Notes: generated from the letters alone by a model not told the origin. A DNA stretch of 64,000 nucleotides from Amycolatopsis circi (GCF_003385235.1 NZ_PQIA01000026.1:1-64000), one strand, 5' to 3'; shown: positions 15,972 through 24,781, numbered from the stretch's first letter. Made by a program: numbers and translations.

Positions 15972-18071
15972 TCAGGAGACTTCGTCGTCAATGAGCCCGT
16001 AGGGAGGTTGGTCTTCTCGTCGCGAGTAGCGAACAACGACGTCGGGGTCGGTGGAGCTCGGAGGCGCATTGTCAACGACAATGATCTGGGCGCCTTGACC
16101 CGCGCCTGCGAGCCACGTGTGCAGGTGCTGATAGAAATCCGTGACGGCAATGCTGTCAGCGAATTCGGTGTCGCGGTCGCCGCCCTGACCGAGGTTCTTT
16201 TGCGGGCTGTCGATCATGAGGAAGCCAGGGTGAGCGCTGCCGGTCTCCCAGGCGATCTGGAAGATTGCCAGTATCCAGGCCAGGGAGATCAGGGTGCGCC
16301 CCCCAGAGGAAGCGTTGGTATAGCTCATACCGCGCATGTGGGGGACGAGGCGACCGTCGATGAACGCCTGGTCGAGCTTGGGGTAGCGCCAAGAGGTGAG
16401 GATGGCAACATAGCGCTCGCTGATGCGGTGAATGACGTCGTTGCGGTCCGGCTGCATAGCGGCTTCGTTCATCTCAGTCCGCAACGCATCGACGTTGGTT
16501 TCGAGGCGAGCAACTGTAGCTCCGCGTCGGTCGAGGCTGTCGAGCATCCTGATCGCGGTCTTCGCCCGGTCCAGGCTGGCCGCGGCGGCCTGCTGCTGAC
16601 GCATCAGGTCGTCGCGCTGGCTGAGGTATGGGCTCACCGCGGCGTTGGTCGCGGCGTCCACCTCGTGCGCGAGGCCAGCCTCGTTGTCGTTGGCTTGCTT
16701 GGCCTCGATACGCAGATGTCCGAGTTCTGATTCGAGCTCCTCGACGAATGTAGTGATTTCCGCCAAGCGTGCCTTGGTGGCTCGCAGCTCGGTGGAGACG
16801 TCGAACTTCGCCTCGGTTACGGTGCCTGCAGTGTCCTGCGCGGTGTTGTTCGCAGATGAGCCGTTGGTGGACGCGGTGGTGCCGGTGGATTCTGTTGCTG
16901 GCAAGGTGACTTCAGAGCTGCATAGCGTGCAGTGGCCGTCGGCGATGTGCGGGGCGTCCCGGAGCACAGTCAGGCAAGCGGGACAGACCTTCACTTGCAA
17001 CGGATCGAATAACTTGCGCGCCTCGGCGAGCATTGTCAGCTTGGTGATGTCGGCGGCGTACTGGGCACGGAGAGGAACGAGGCGGCGTAGCTGGGTCTCA
17101 CGGTCGCGCACGAGCGCCGCGGCCTGCTGTGCCTGCCGAGACGCATCGCGGTGCCTTGCGCGCAGGTCCGCGGCAAAGGTGGATGCAGCGCGGATCTCGG
17201 TGTCCAGGGTTTCGAGCGCGCGCGTGGCCTGTTCGACCTTCTGCTCGGCATCCCCGCGGATCAGTTCGATCTCAACGCGCGTGCCGAATTCCTGCTCGTC
17301 GAGGAACCCCTGGGTGGTGGTGTACTCGGCGCGAGCCTTGGCCAGTCGGTTCTCCAGCTCTCTGATTCGGCGGCCGAGTTCGACTGCCTTGTCGTCGTGG
17401 ACGCCAAACACGACGTCGACCACTTGGCCGAGCTTGAGGCGCTTCATGGGAGAGCTCTCGAACAGCAGGTGCTTGTCGTCGAGTCGCTCGTTGGGCATGT
17501 AGCTGAGCCACAGCAGATCGCGGATGCTGAGCGGATCGGTTCCGGACTCCGCCTGGGTGGGTGCCTCGCGCAGCTCCACGCCTTCGAGACCGCAGTAAGA
17601 CAGGAGGAAACTCGAGAGGCTGTCCGCAGCACCGGCAGGCCTGATCATCTTCTTGTCGAGGGGTGGGATCTCGACATCCCCAAGGCGTCCCGTCCTGACG
17701 AACGCGGCAGTGGATGGCTCACCGACAGCCCGCTCAATGACGTGAGGTTGCCCGTTGAGCTCGACTTCGAGGAGCGCCGACCTGACCTTGCGGAGGATCT
17801 CCGGATGCTGTGGGTGATCTTTTCCGCCAAGGCAGTAGGCAACGAACTCAAGCACCGAGGACTTGCCCGTGCTGAACGCCCCGGCGATGACAGATAGCGA
17901 CCGCAGTTTTGTTTCGGTGTCCCGGAAGTCGACCTCGTAGTCGCGGTCGATGCCCTTGAGTCGGAGGCGCACGAGCCGGATACCACGGGGAACGACGATG
18001 GGCTCGGAGGAGCCACCCGCGGTGGGCGGGTTGTCCCGAACAGCCTTGCCAGGGTCATTCTCGGTGCTCAT
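15972..18071 (-). CDS. ABC-3C system ATPase, SMC/Rad50-like (DUF3732 type)
   Basis: This is a 699-residue cytoplasmic ATPase. Walker A is GAFSTGKS (64-71). The Walker B/D-loop region is FLMIDSPQKNLG (about 614-625), preceded by a signature-like SSGGRTLISLAW. Long coiled-coil stretches lie between them. Two CxxC pairs (VCPACL and HCTLCS, about residues 362-386) sit between the coils and probably bind zinc like a hook or ribbon. This architecture is that of the ABC ATPase of ABC-three-component systems, which couple it to a middle component and an effector. The ATG overlaps the stop of the middle-component gene (ATGA), so the three genes form one operon. The role is probably sensing DNA or phage and licensing the nuclease. 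Confidence 0.75.
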   Translation of the reverse strand: MSTENDPGKAVRDNPPTAGGSSEPIVVPRGIRLVRLRLKGIDRDYEVDFRDTETKLRSLSVIAGAFSTGKSSVLEFVAYCLGGKDHPQHPEILRKVRSALLEVELNGQPHVIERAVGEPSTAAFVRTGRLGDVEIPPLDKKMIRPAGAADSLSSFLLSYCGLEGVELREAPTQAESGTDPLSIRDLLWLSYMPNERLDDKHLLFESSPMKRLKLGQVVDVVFGVHDDKAVELGRRIRELENRLAKARAEYTTTQGFLDEQEFGTRVEIELIRGDAEQKVEQATRALETLDTEIRAASTFAADLRARHRDASRQAQQAAALVRDRETQLRRLVPLRAQYAADITKLTMLAEARKLFDPLQVKVCPACLTVLRDAPHIADGHCTLCSSEVTLPATESTGTTASTNGSSANNTAQDTAGTVTEAKFDVSTELRATKARLAEITTFVEELESELGHLRIEAKQANDNEAGLAHEVDAATNAAVSPYLSQRDDLMRQQQAAAASLDRAKTAIRMLDSLDRRGATVARLETNVDALRTEMNEAAMQPDRNDVIHRISERYVAILTSWRYPKLDQAFIDGRLVPHMRGMSYTNASSGGRTLISLAWILAIFQIAWETGSAHPGFLMIDSPQKNLGQGGDRDTEFADSIAVTDFYQHLHTWLAGAGQGAQIIVVDNAPPSSTDPDVVVRYSRREDQPPYGLIDDEVS

Positions 18072-18727
18072 GTACGGCGTCCATCGTGGGGCGGAGGAAC
18101 AGGTGCGTCGGCTAGGAGCAAGTCGGAGGCTGACGGGCTCTCCTCCACCAGGTGGATGGCGTCGAGGAGGTCGAGCGCTTCTGGACGCGCGGAATCGCGT
18201 GCCGTCATGGTCCAGGTCTGGACCGCATCGCGTAGACGGGAGTCGCTATAGCGGCGCAGCTTGGTGAGCAGAATCTCTGCAGACAGCCGGTATGACCTTG
18301 CGTAGACGGCGCTGAACCTCTCAGCGAGTTCGACGCCTTCGGCAGTCGCGGCGTACAGCACGCTCTTGTCCACCGCTGGCTCCACCAAGCCGTAGGCCAC
18401 GAGCAGGGCCAGGTCATGCTGGAGGCGCTCCCGCCGGGTGGTGAAGCGGTGTGCCGGACTGGCGTAGCTCAATGCCCGACCGTCGAAGCCCGCCATAAGC
18501 AGCCGTTTCCGGTCCCGGTCTTCCTCATCGGTGAGCACCAGCATCGGGTTGGCCACGAGAAAGTCGTAGTAACCCAACCGCTCGATCGACGCTCCGGGAA
18601 GATTGAACTCACGTAGCGACGCAAGTAGCAGCACCAGCTGCGCCAGCCGGAAGACGACGTCGTCCTCCGGCACCACGACCGGCGGCCGGGAGCCCGAGCT
18701 CGTTGGGGCGTCGGTCGGGCTGGTCAC
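18068..18727 (-). CDS. ABC-3C system middle component
   Basis: This is a 219-residue protein starting at GTG in a GTGA overlap with the upstream effector gene and ending in an ATGA overlap with the ATPase gene. The N-terminal 30 residues are Pro/Ser-rich. The body is helical with features of middle components that bridge effector and ATPase: RLAQLVLLLASLREF, LGYYDFLVANPMLVL, a winged-helix-like RRERLQHDLALLVAYGLVEP, and a C-terminal helical region. I cannot assign the numbered middle-component subfamily with certainty. The call rests on position, size and the strong calls for both neighbours. Confidence 0.65.
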   Translation of the reverse strand: MTSPTDAPTSSGSRPPVVVPEDDVVFRLAQLVLLLASLREFNLPGASIERLGYYDFLVANPMLVLTDEEDRDRKRLLMAGFDGRALSYASPAHRFTTRRERLQHDLALLVAYGLVEPAVDKSVLYAATAEGVELAERFSAVYARSYRLSAEILLTKLRRYSDSRLRDAVQTWTMTARDSARPEALDLLDAIHLVEESPSASDLLLADAPVPPPHDGRRT

Positions 18728-19785
18728 GACGGCTCCGCTGTGGCCGCGGTGTCAGGAACCTCGCCTGGTTGCCCGGTCTCGGCAGGATTTACGTGGTCCT
18801 CCGCGACCTGCCGCCAGTGGCGGACCCACCCGGCCCGTCGGTCGTCGACGACTCGGTGCATCAGGCCGGTCGTGTGGACCGCACCTGCGGGAAGCCCAGC
18901 TCCCAGGGCTTCGTGCTGGGACCTGATCTCACCCATCACCGACTTCTGCAGGCCTGGCAGGCGCGAGCCCTCGTGGATCTGGCACGCGTCGTTGAAGTGG
19001 TCCTCCCACAGGCCATGCACCGCCGCGTCGGCGTGGGACAGTGCGGCGACCTCTGAGGGGACTCCCTTGTCCACGATTTCTCTCGCCATCAACTCGGCGT
19101 TGAAAAATTGGTGCTTGGATGCGGAGACTTCCACATGGCCTGCCTCACGGAGCTGACGCACGAACAACGCTGAATCTAGCCGGTCGGAGTCCTCATCGGC
19201 CAAGTTCACGACTTGGGCGACCGTGCGCACCGACCGAGCGGGCTCGTAGTAGTGCCTGCGCACAGCCTCCGCGTCAGGTGAGAGCAGAAGTCCTCGCAGC
19301 TCGTTCTCGTCCCACAACTCGATCAAGACCCCGTGCTGTTTCTCCGTCCGCTTCTTCCAGCCCGACCACCACTTCGATGTAGGCGCGTCCATGCTGGACG
19401 GTACGCAGAGAACCCACTGGTGCAATACGAACTTCTCGTTGGCGGCGTTCTTCACCGCCGAGTTGAAGGACTCCCGGATTTGCGCTTGATGGGTACTGCC
19501 CGCAACCTCGGGCATAAAGTACTTCGACTGCCAAATCGTGATGTGACCGCCAAGGTCGCCGATGAACACATCGATGCCCCAGTCACCGGGGTTGGCGGCA
19601 ACCATCGCTGCCACCCCGGGCCGGACGGCGCGGACCAGCTGACCGATCATCTCCTCGAAGTCTTGTCGAGCGCCGTGGGTGTTCGCGCGAACTTCGTGCG
19701 CACGGAAATTGATAGGTGAACCGCCAGCAGCCACGCCCGAAGGCGAACTCGTCACCGCAGCCGTACCCTGCGACAACCTGATCAC
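18724..19785 (-). CDS. ABC-3C effector: Mrr-like restriction endonuclease fold
   Basis: This is a 353-residue protein. Residues about 40-90 carry a PD-(D/E)xK nuclease core: an acidic helix (QDFEEMIGQL), then GDWGIDVFIGD with the catalytic Asp near 72, then TIWQSKYF with the QxK pair at about 86-88. The following 250 residues are a helical domain that in ABC-3C effectors binds the other components. It is the first gene of the three-gene operon. The start is uncertain. GTG at 19785 has GGAGG only 3 bases upstream, and GTG at 19830 or 19755 are alternatives. The product probably cuts nucleic acid when the ATPase complex is triggered. DNA as substrate is inferred from the fold. Confidence 0.7.
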   Translation of the reverse strand: MIRLSQGTAAVTSSPSGVAAGGSPINFRAHEVRANTHGARQDFEEMIGQLVRAVRPGVAAMVAANPGDWGIDVFIGDLGGHITIWQSKYFMPEVAGSTHQAQIRESFNSAVKNAANEKFVLHQWVLCVPSSMDAPTSKWWSGWKKRTEKQHGVLIELWDENELRGLLLSPDAEAVRRHYYEPARSVRTVAQVVNLADEDSDRLDSALFVRQLREAGHVEVSASKHQFFNAELMAREIVDKGVPSEVAALSHADAAVHGLWEDHFNDACQIHEGSRLPGLQKSVMGEIRSQHEALGAGLPAGAVHTTGLMHRVVDDRRAGWVRHWRQVAEDHVNPAETGQPGEVPDTAATAEPS

Positions 19786-20341
19786 CTGCCTCCATCGCTC
19801 AGACTGGCTCTGACGTGCTCTGTTGCCCACCGCAACATCGACTTACTAGCGCGGCACGTTACCGCCATCGTGGTGTGTCGCCGGACCGTAATCGTCTTGT
19901 TCTTCGATTCACCTGTCCGGCGGGCCATCACACGGCGTGAACTGTCGACCTTCTCGACAGCGTGGGGCTTCTTACAGAGCACGAAGGCAGACGACGACCT
20001 GTTCCAAGATGACTGGCCGCATGCTGGCCCCAGCCGGCGGTCGCCGTTGATGTTGATGTTCTCGACGTCGGTGTCGGCCAGCGGCGACTGCAAAGCCGAC
20101 CAGGACGAAAGACCTGGGCGGCTTGCAGCCGCCGCTGCTCGACGTTGGGCGGCACCAGCATTCCGCCAGCCGCGGAGTTGCGTAGCTCGGCCTGCGCGTG
20201 CGCGTTGGTCAAGATGACCTCGGTCAGCCAGCGGCGCGACGAGTCGTCCATCGTCGGCTGGCTGGCGGTCTCGCCGACGCGGTTGGGACGGTTAGTCAGG
20301 AGTTGGCCGCCGGGGATCACCCGCGTCAGCGGCAAAGCCGG
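19786..20341 (-). pseudogene. decayed coding fragments left of the DUF2637 gene
   Basis: On the minus strand about 20330-20110 reads protein-like (SSRRWLTEVILTNAHAQAEL, AAGGMLVPPNVEQRRLQ). It then continues in another frame as SALQSPLADTDVENINING around 20095-20040. The switch suggests a frameshift in a once continuous gene. Downstream sequence is Arg/Ser-rich. The original identity is not clear. A phage or integrative-element structural gene is possible but unproven. The left end overlaps the region where the ABC-3C effector gene may begin. Confidence 0.4.
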
Positions 20342-21067
20342 TCACGGACGCCCAGTCGCTCCTACCGGCGCATTGTCGAGCCGCACCGCCGCCACGAGAG
20401 TCCGCGACGTTCCTGCTCCGACCCGAAGCTGCTTCCGCAGAGTCTCCGCGGAGATTGGACGTCGGTAGCGCCGCCAGTGCTCCGCGTCCGCCCGACGCGC
20501 TCGCCTCATGAGTTCCTCATCAAGGTCGGCGTCCCCACGGGCCGCTGCTCGGACCCGCTTTTCGCGCTGCAGACCTGCCGCGGCGGGCACCACCTGTTCC
20601 AGGCCGCCATCCATCGATTCCGCGGGCAAAGCCGCTGGCGACTGAACCGAGCTGGGATAGGGCCTCGCCACGCTCAACGCACGAAGGAGGCCTGGACCTG
20701 CTTCGCATACCCCGATTAGCAAGAGCGGGCCGACCGAGTCGAACGCGGCCTTACCCCACTGACCAGCAAACACCGGATCGGCGACGTTCAGCAACAGGGT
20801 CACCACGCTCGCCGCCAACAGCAGGCGTCGCGCCGGCCGCAGCACCTCCTTGCTGGCCCCGGCCAGCGCTAGCTGCCGCGTACCGACGAGCAACCCCAGC
20901 ACCGTCAGGTCAACAGCAGGCGCCACCAGCGGTGCCACGAACGCTGGGACTTGAAGCTTCAACGCCAGGTTGAGGACGTTCCCAAACCCAAACAGGAACG
21001 TGAGCCCGATAACCAACCCCATCGTGACCGTGACAAACCGAGCAACCGCCTGCGAACTGGCGCTCAT
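20342..21067 (-). CDS. DUF2637 (SpdB-type) membrane protein
   Basis: This is a 241-residue protein with four predicted membrane helices in the first 130 residues (VTVTMGLVIGLTFLFGFGNV, PAVDLTVLGLLVG, LLLAASVVTLLLNV, GPLLLIGVCEAGPGLL). They are separated by the polar loop GTRQLALAGASKEVL, typical of DUF2637 proteins linked to intramycelial spread of actinomycete plasmids and integrative elements. The cytoplasmic C-terminus contains the usual HTH-like end (RPISAETLRKQLRVG). No relaxase, integrase or FtsK-type translocase is near, so it is probably a remnant of an integrative element. It lies at the right end of the accessory island. Confidence 0.65.
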   Translation of the reverse strand: MSASSQAVARFVTVTMGLVIGLTFLFGFGNVLNLALKLQVPAFVAPLVAPAVDLTVLGLLVGTRQLALAGASKEVLRPARRLLLAASVVTLLLNVADPVFAGQWGKAAFDSVGPLLLIGVCEAGPGLLRALSVARPYPSSVQSPAALPAESMDGGLEQVVPAAAGLQREKRVRAAARGDADLDEELMRRARRADAEHWRRYRRPISAETLRKQLRVGAGTSRTLVAAVRLDNAPVGATGRP

Positions 21068-21186
21068 GCCGGGCCTCCGCCTGAGCCCGGAAGCTCGAAG
21101 CTCGCCTCGACCACCAGCGTGCCGCTGAAGAGTCCCTGGTCAGCCCCGTTCCCATCCTTTGGTAGTCCTGCCGAGGGCACATTACC

Positions 21187-21227
21187 GGCCGATACTCGAA
21201 ATCACCTTCAAGGTGCGGGTATCGGCC
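21187..21227. terminator. nested hairpin, likely terminator
   Basis: The outer arms are GGCCGATAC (21187-21195) and GTATCGGCC (21219-21227). An inner stem CACCTT/AAGGTG (21203-21215) has a one-base loop. The plus strand continues with ATTTTCATTT. It lies 23 bp beyond the stop of the response regulator gene and marks the right border of the accessory island. Confidence 0.55.
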
Positions 21228-21250
21228 ATTTTCATTTCCGCCGCTCGACG

Positions 21251-21910
21251 TCACGCCGGGTGGATGAGGCGGCTTTCGTAGGCGAAGATCACCGCCTGGA
21301 TCCGGTCGCGGAGTTCGAGCTTGTGCAGGATCCGGCCCAGGTGGGACTTCACGGTCGCCTCCGCGAGGTGCAGGGCGGCGGCGATCTCTGCGTTCGAAAG
21401 ACCGGAGCCGACCTGGACGAGTACCTCGCGCTCGCGGGCGCTGAGTCTGCTCAGGCGCTCGTCGACAGCGGCGTCTGCGTCGGGCAGGTGCGGGCGGAAT
21501 TTCTCCAGCAGGCGGCCGGTGATCCGCGGGGAGACCACGGCGTTTCCGGCGGCCACGGTGCGGATCGCGGCTAGCAGTTCTTCGGGCCGGGTGTTCTTGA
21601 GCAGGAAGCCGGAGGCTCCGGCTTTGAGCCCGGCGAAGGCGTACTCGTCCAGGTCGAAGGTGGTGAGGATCAGGACTCTCGTCCGCGGACAGTCCTGGAG
21701 GATCTGCCGGGTCGCCTCGATTCCGTCGGTCCTCGGCATGCGGACGTCCATGAGGACGACGTCGGGACGCAGGTCGGTGGCGAGGCGGATGGCGTCGGCG
21801 CCGTCCGTGGCTTCGCCGACCGGTTCGAGGTCCGGCTCGGCGTCCAGAACCATGCTGAATGCCATGCGCAGCAACGCTTCGTCGTCGGCGATCAGGACGC
21901 GGATCGTCAT
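21251..21910 (-). CDS. NarL/FixJ family response regulator
   Basis: This is a 219-residue two-component regulator. The receiver domain (1-120) has the acidic pair D9/D10, the phosphoacceptor Asp in VVLMDVRMP at D55, Thr in LILTTFD and Lys in FLLKNTRPEE. A LuxR-type helix-turn-helix follows (LSAREREVLVQVGSGLSNAE, LAEATVKSHLGRIL). It should be phosphorylated by the kinase encoded immediately upstream, whose stop overlaps this start (ATGA). The target genes are unknown. The divergent hydrolase gene beyond the kinase is one candidate. Confidence 0.9.
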   Translation of the reverse strand: MTIRVLIADDEALLRMAFSMVLDAEPDLEPVGEATDGADAIRLATDLRPDVVLMDVRMPRTDGIEATRQILQDCPRTRVLILTTFDLDEYAFAGLKAGASGFLLKNTRPEELLAAIRTVAAGNAVVSPRITGRLLEKFRPHLPDADAAVDERLSRLSAREREVLVQVGSGLSNAEIAAALHLAEATVKSHLGRILHKLELRDRIQAVIFAYESRLIHPA

Positions 21911-23013
21911 GCGGACTCCGCTGAGGCACCGAAGACCAGTCGGGTGTGCACTCGCCAGCCGCCGCCGGGAAGCGGTCCGGCCAGCACCGTTCCCCCGTAG
22001 GCGGCCACGCGCTCGCGCATGCCGGTGATTCCGTTGCCAGCACGGGTGATCTGGGCTGCCGACGGGCCGGTGTCAGTGACGTCCACGGTGACGGTCTCGG
22101 CGGCGCATTCGATCCGGACCTTCGCGCGGGTTCCGGCTGGGGTGTGTTTGAGAGTGTTGGTCAAGGCTTCCTGGACCAGACGGTAGACGGTCAGTTGCGC
22201 GGTCGCGGGGATGTGCGGATAGCGGCCGTCGAGGTCGAGTTCGGTCTGGAGCCCGGCGGCGCACATCTGTCCGGCGAGGGTCTCCAGTTGCGCGATGCCG
22301 GGCAGCGGGTGGCGCGCCGCGTCCGGTTCGCCGGTGCGCAGGACTCCGAGCGAACGCCGCATGTCGGTCAGCGCCTGCCTGCCGGTTTCGGAGACCTGGA
22401 GCATCGCCGCGGTGGCTTTGTCTGGAGACCGACGCTGCGCGGAGACGGCGGCATCGGTGAGCGCGACCATGACGGACAGGTTGTGGGTGACGATGTCGTG
22501 CATCTCCCTGGTGATCCGGGCCCGTTCCTCGGCAACGGCCCGTTCCCGCAGGGCTTCCAGGTAGGCGCGCGCGGTCCGGTTGTTCACCCCGAGGACGGCC
22601 GCGGCGACGACCATCGCGGTGAGCGCGGTGAACGGGGTCAGGAACGCACCGTCGCCCGTCCAGCGCAGGCAGGCGAGGACGGCCCCGATCTCCACCACGA
22701 CGACAGCGACGAAGGTGACGCGCTTGCCCGAATTCGCGGCCACTGTGTAGAGAGCCACCAGCAGTGCGATGTCCGCGGGCAGTTGCACGCCCACCATCCA
22801 CTGGACTGCCGCTGCGGTCGTCACCGCACCGAACACCGTCAGCGGGGCATGGCGCCGCCACACCAACGGGACCGCGAGCCCGGCGGTGAGCGCGGCGGCC
22901 ACCGGCAACTCCGCAGGCGCCCACATGGTCAAGACGTGGAGGAGGAGAAGCGCGGGCAGCAGCGAGTCCCACGCTGTCGGCGGCAGCCGGGACGCCCAGC
23001 GCCGCTCGGTCAT
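21907..23013 (-). CDS. NarL-type sensor histidine kinase
   Basis: This is a 368-residue membrane kinase. About five hydrophobic segments occupy residues 12-150, with little extracytoplasmic sequence, so it probably senses a membrane or cytoplasmic signal. The HisKA_3 dimerisation helix contains the phospho-His in ARITREMHDIVTHN (about residue 171). The HATPase domain has the N-box EALTNTLKHTP and a late G-rich box (GNGITGMRERV). I take the ATG at 23013 (MTERRWASRL); an upstream ATG in the same frame adds twelve weak residues. It is coupled to its response regulator. The gene is divergent from the hydrolase gene at 23226. Confidence 0.88.
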   Translation of the reverse strand: MTERRWASRLPPTAWDSLLPALLLLHVLTMWAPAELPVAAALTAGLAVPLVWRRHAPLTVFGAVTTAAAVQWMVGVQLPADIALLVALYTVAANSGKRVTFVAVVVVEIGAVLACLRWTGDGAFLTPFTALTAMVVAAAVLGVNNRTARAYLEALRERAVAEERARITREMHDIVTHNLSVMVALTDAAVSAQRRSPDKATAAMLQVSETGRQALTDMRRSLGVLRTGEPDAARHPLPGIAQLETLAGQMCAAGLQTELDLDGRYPHIPATAQLTVYRLVQEALTNTLKHTPAGTRAKVRIECAAETVTVDVTDTGPSAAQITRAGNGITGMRERVAAYGGTVLAGPLPGGGWRVHTRLVFGASAESA

Positions 23014-23225
23014 CACCCGGCAAGCGTAGGCCGACGGCCCGCCGCGCACATGAGCCCGGAGTCTGACTGTGGTGAGCCGGATTGCGACCGCAGCAGGAGT
23101 CCCGATACCTCCTGTAGTCGTAGTCCGGCCGGTGGTCCGGGGTGCTCGATTGCCACTGGAGACGGCACGGGAATCGCGCCCGGAGAGCGATGTGGCCGCA
23201 CGGGTCCGGCACCGAATATGGCGAC

Positions 23226-24635
23226 ATGAACTTGTCCCCGCTGGAAATCCTGACTTTGCTCGGCGCCGTCGCGCTGGTGGTAGCGCGCTGGCTGCCCGCC
23301 GCGGCCCGCCCGCGCGTCACCATCGCGGCCGGGGCGGTGTTCCTGCTGTCCGCTCTCGTGCTTTGCGTGACCGGGATCCGCTGGCAACTGCTGCCGGTGC
23401 TGGCCAGCGGTGCGATCGCGGCGCCGTTCGCCTTCTCCCCGCTCGTCCGAAGCCGTACTCGGCGGGCCCGCTGGTGGCTGGCGCTGCCGGGATCGGTGGC
23501 CTGCGTCGGCCTGATAGTCACGGCCCCTGTCACGGCGTGGGCCTTTCCCGTCCCCGTCTTCCCGACGCCCTCCGGCAACTTCGCGGTCGGCACCCGAGTG
23601 CTGCAGTGGACCGACCCGGACCGCCCGGAAACCTTCACAGCCGACCCGCGAGACCGGCGCACGATCGTCGCCCAGCTCTGGTACCCCGCGCAGAACAGCC
23701 CGGCCGGCGCACCGCGTGCCCAGTACCTCGGACGCACAGAAGACGAAGCTCGCACCGTCTCCCAAGCACTCGCCCAGGGAGTCGGCCTGCCGGGCTTCCT
23801 GTTCGACGGTGTCCCCCGCGCCCGCACCCACGCGATCCCCGACGCCCCGGTGGCCGCCGAGGGCGGACGATTTCCGATCGTGCTGTTCTCGCCAGGGTCC
23901 AGCGGAGTGCGCACCCAGAACACCGCATGGGCGGAGGAAATCGCCAGCCACGGCTACGTAGTCGCAGCGCTGGACCATCCGTACGACTCCGCCGCCGTCG
24001 TGCTCGCCGACGGCCGGACGATCACCTCCGCGACCGTTTCCACCGGCGATCGGAACGAGGACGACCGGCTGGCCGACCAATGGACGTCGATCCGCGCCGC
24101 CGACCTCAGCTTCGCGCTGACCCGCCTGGAAAGGCTCGATGCCGACCCATTGACCGGACGCCTGGACACCGGCCGGGTCGCCGCGACCGGCCACTCCATG
24201 GGCGGTGCCGCCGCCCTGCAGGCAGCCAGGCGGGACCACCGGTTCGACGCCGTCATCGACCTGGACGGCTTCCCTCACGGCCCCCTGTCGCCTGCCCTCG
24301 GCCAGCCGACGCTCGCGTTCACCCAGGCCATTACCCCGGCTACCGACCCGCGTTACCCGTCTCAGCTCGCCGAGGTGCTTGCGCGCGGCACGGCGACGAA
24401 CTACCGGCTCACCATTCCCGGTGCCGCGCACCTCACCTTCACGGACGGCCCCTTGTATCTGCCGCCGGTGCCGTCGATCGTCGGCTCGCTGGGGCGTATC
24501 GAGAGCCCGCGGGTGGTCGCTGCTGCCAGTCTGGAGTTTCTGGATTCCGTGCTGCGTAACGGATCTGGCGACTTAGCGGGCGCTTTGTCGAGCCACGGGG
24601 AACTTAAGATGTTCCCTCCTGGCAACGGCCGCTGA
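23226..24635 (+). CDS. membrane-anchored alpha/beta hydrolase, PAF-acetylhydrolase-like
   Basis: This is a 469-residue protein. Three N-terminal hydrophobic helices (about residues 5-110) anchor an extracytoplasmic or membrane-associated hydrolase domain. That domain has the oxyanion segment PIVLFSPGSSG, the nucleophile elbow GHSMGG (Ser near residue 323), an Asp in DAVIDLDGFP and the catalytic His in PGAAHLTF. The arrangement matches platelet-activating-factor acetylhydrolase-like and dienelactone-hydrolase-like esterases. The substrate is unknown. The ATG at 23226 is chosen because residues upstream in the longer frame are non-coding in character. It is divergently transcribed from the NarL kinase. 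Confidence 0.75.
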   Translation: MNLSPLEILTLLGAVALVVARWLPAAARPRVTIAAGAVFLLSALVLCVTGIRWQLLPVLASGAIAAPFAFSPLVRSRTRRARWWLALPGSVACVGLIVTAPVTAWAFPVPVFPTPSGNFAVGTRVLQWTDPDRPETFTADPRDRRTIVAQLWYPAQNSPAGAPRAQYLGRTEDEARTVSQALAQGVGLPGFLFDGVPRARTHAIPDAPVAAEGGRFPIVLFSPGSSGVRTQNTAWAEEIASHGYVVAALDHPYDSAAVVLADGRTITSATVSTGDRNEDDRLADQWTSIRAADLSFALTRLERLDADPLTGRLDTGRVAATGHSMGGAAALQAARRDHRFDAVIDLDGFPHGPLSPALGQPTLAFTQAITPATDPRYPSQLAEVLARGTATNYRLTIPGAAHLTFTDGPLYLPPVPSIVGSLGRIESPRVVAAASLEFLDSVLRNGSGDLAGALSSHGELKMFPPGNGR

Positions 24636-24748
24636 CCGCCTCCGATCACGCCAGCGATGAGATTGCCCGCTGAGCATGACAGAGAGCTGACCCATCAGCT
24701 ACGACGGATGGCGGTTGTCCCCCGCCCCACCAGCCGGTATTTCTACTT

Positions 24749-24762
24749 TTACAACGTTGTAA
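24749..24762. promoter_or_regulatory. LacI-type operator palindrome
   Basis: TTACAACGTTGTAA is a perfect 14-bp palindrome with the central CG typical of LacI-family operators. It ends 6 bp before the GGAGG ribosome site (24768-24772) of the GH127 gene, so a bound repressor would block transcription or its start. No LacI gene is in the window. Confidence 0.6.
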
Positions 24763-24781
24763 CGAGTGGAGGCTGGTCTCC

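Noticed and set aside
16645-17897. Long plus-strand open frames inside the ABC-3C ATPase gene
   Set aside because: They are antisense shadows created by GC-rich codon bias. The minus-strand protein has clear ATPase motifs.
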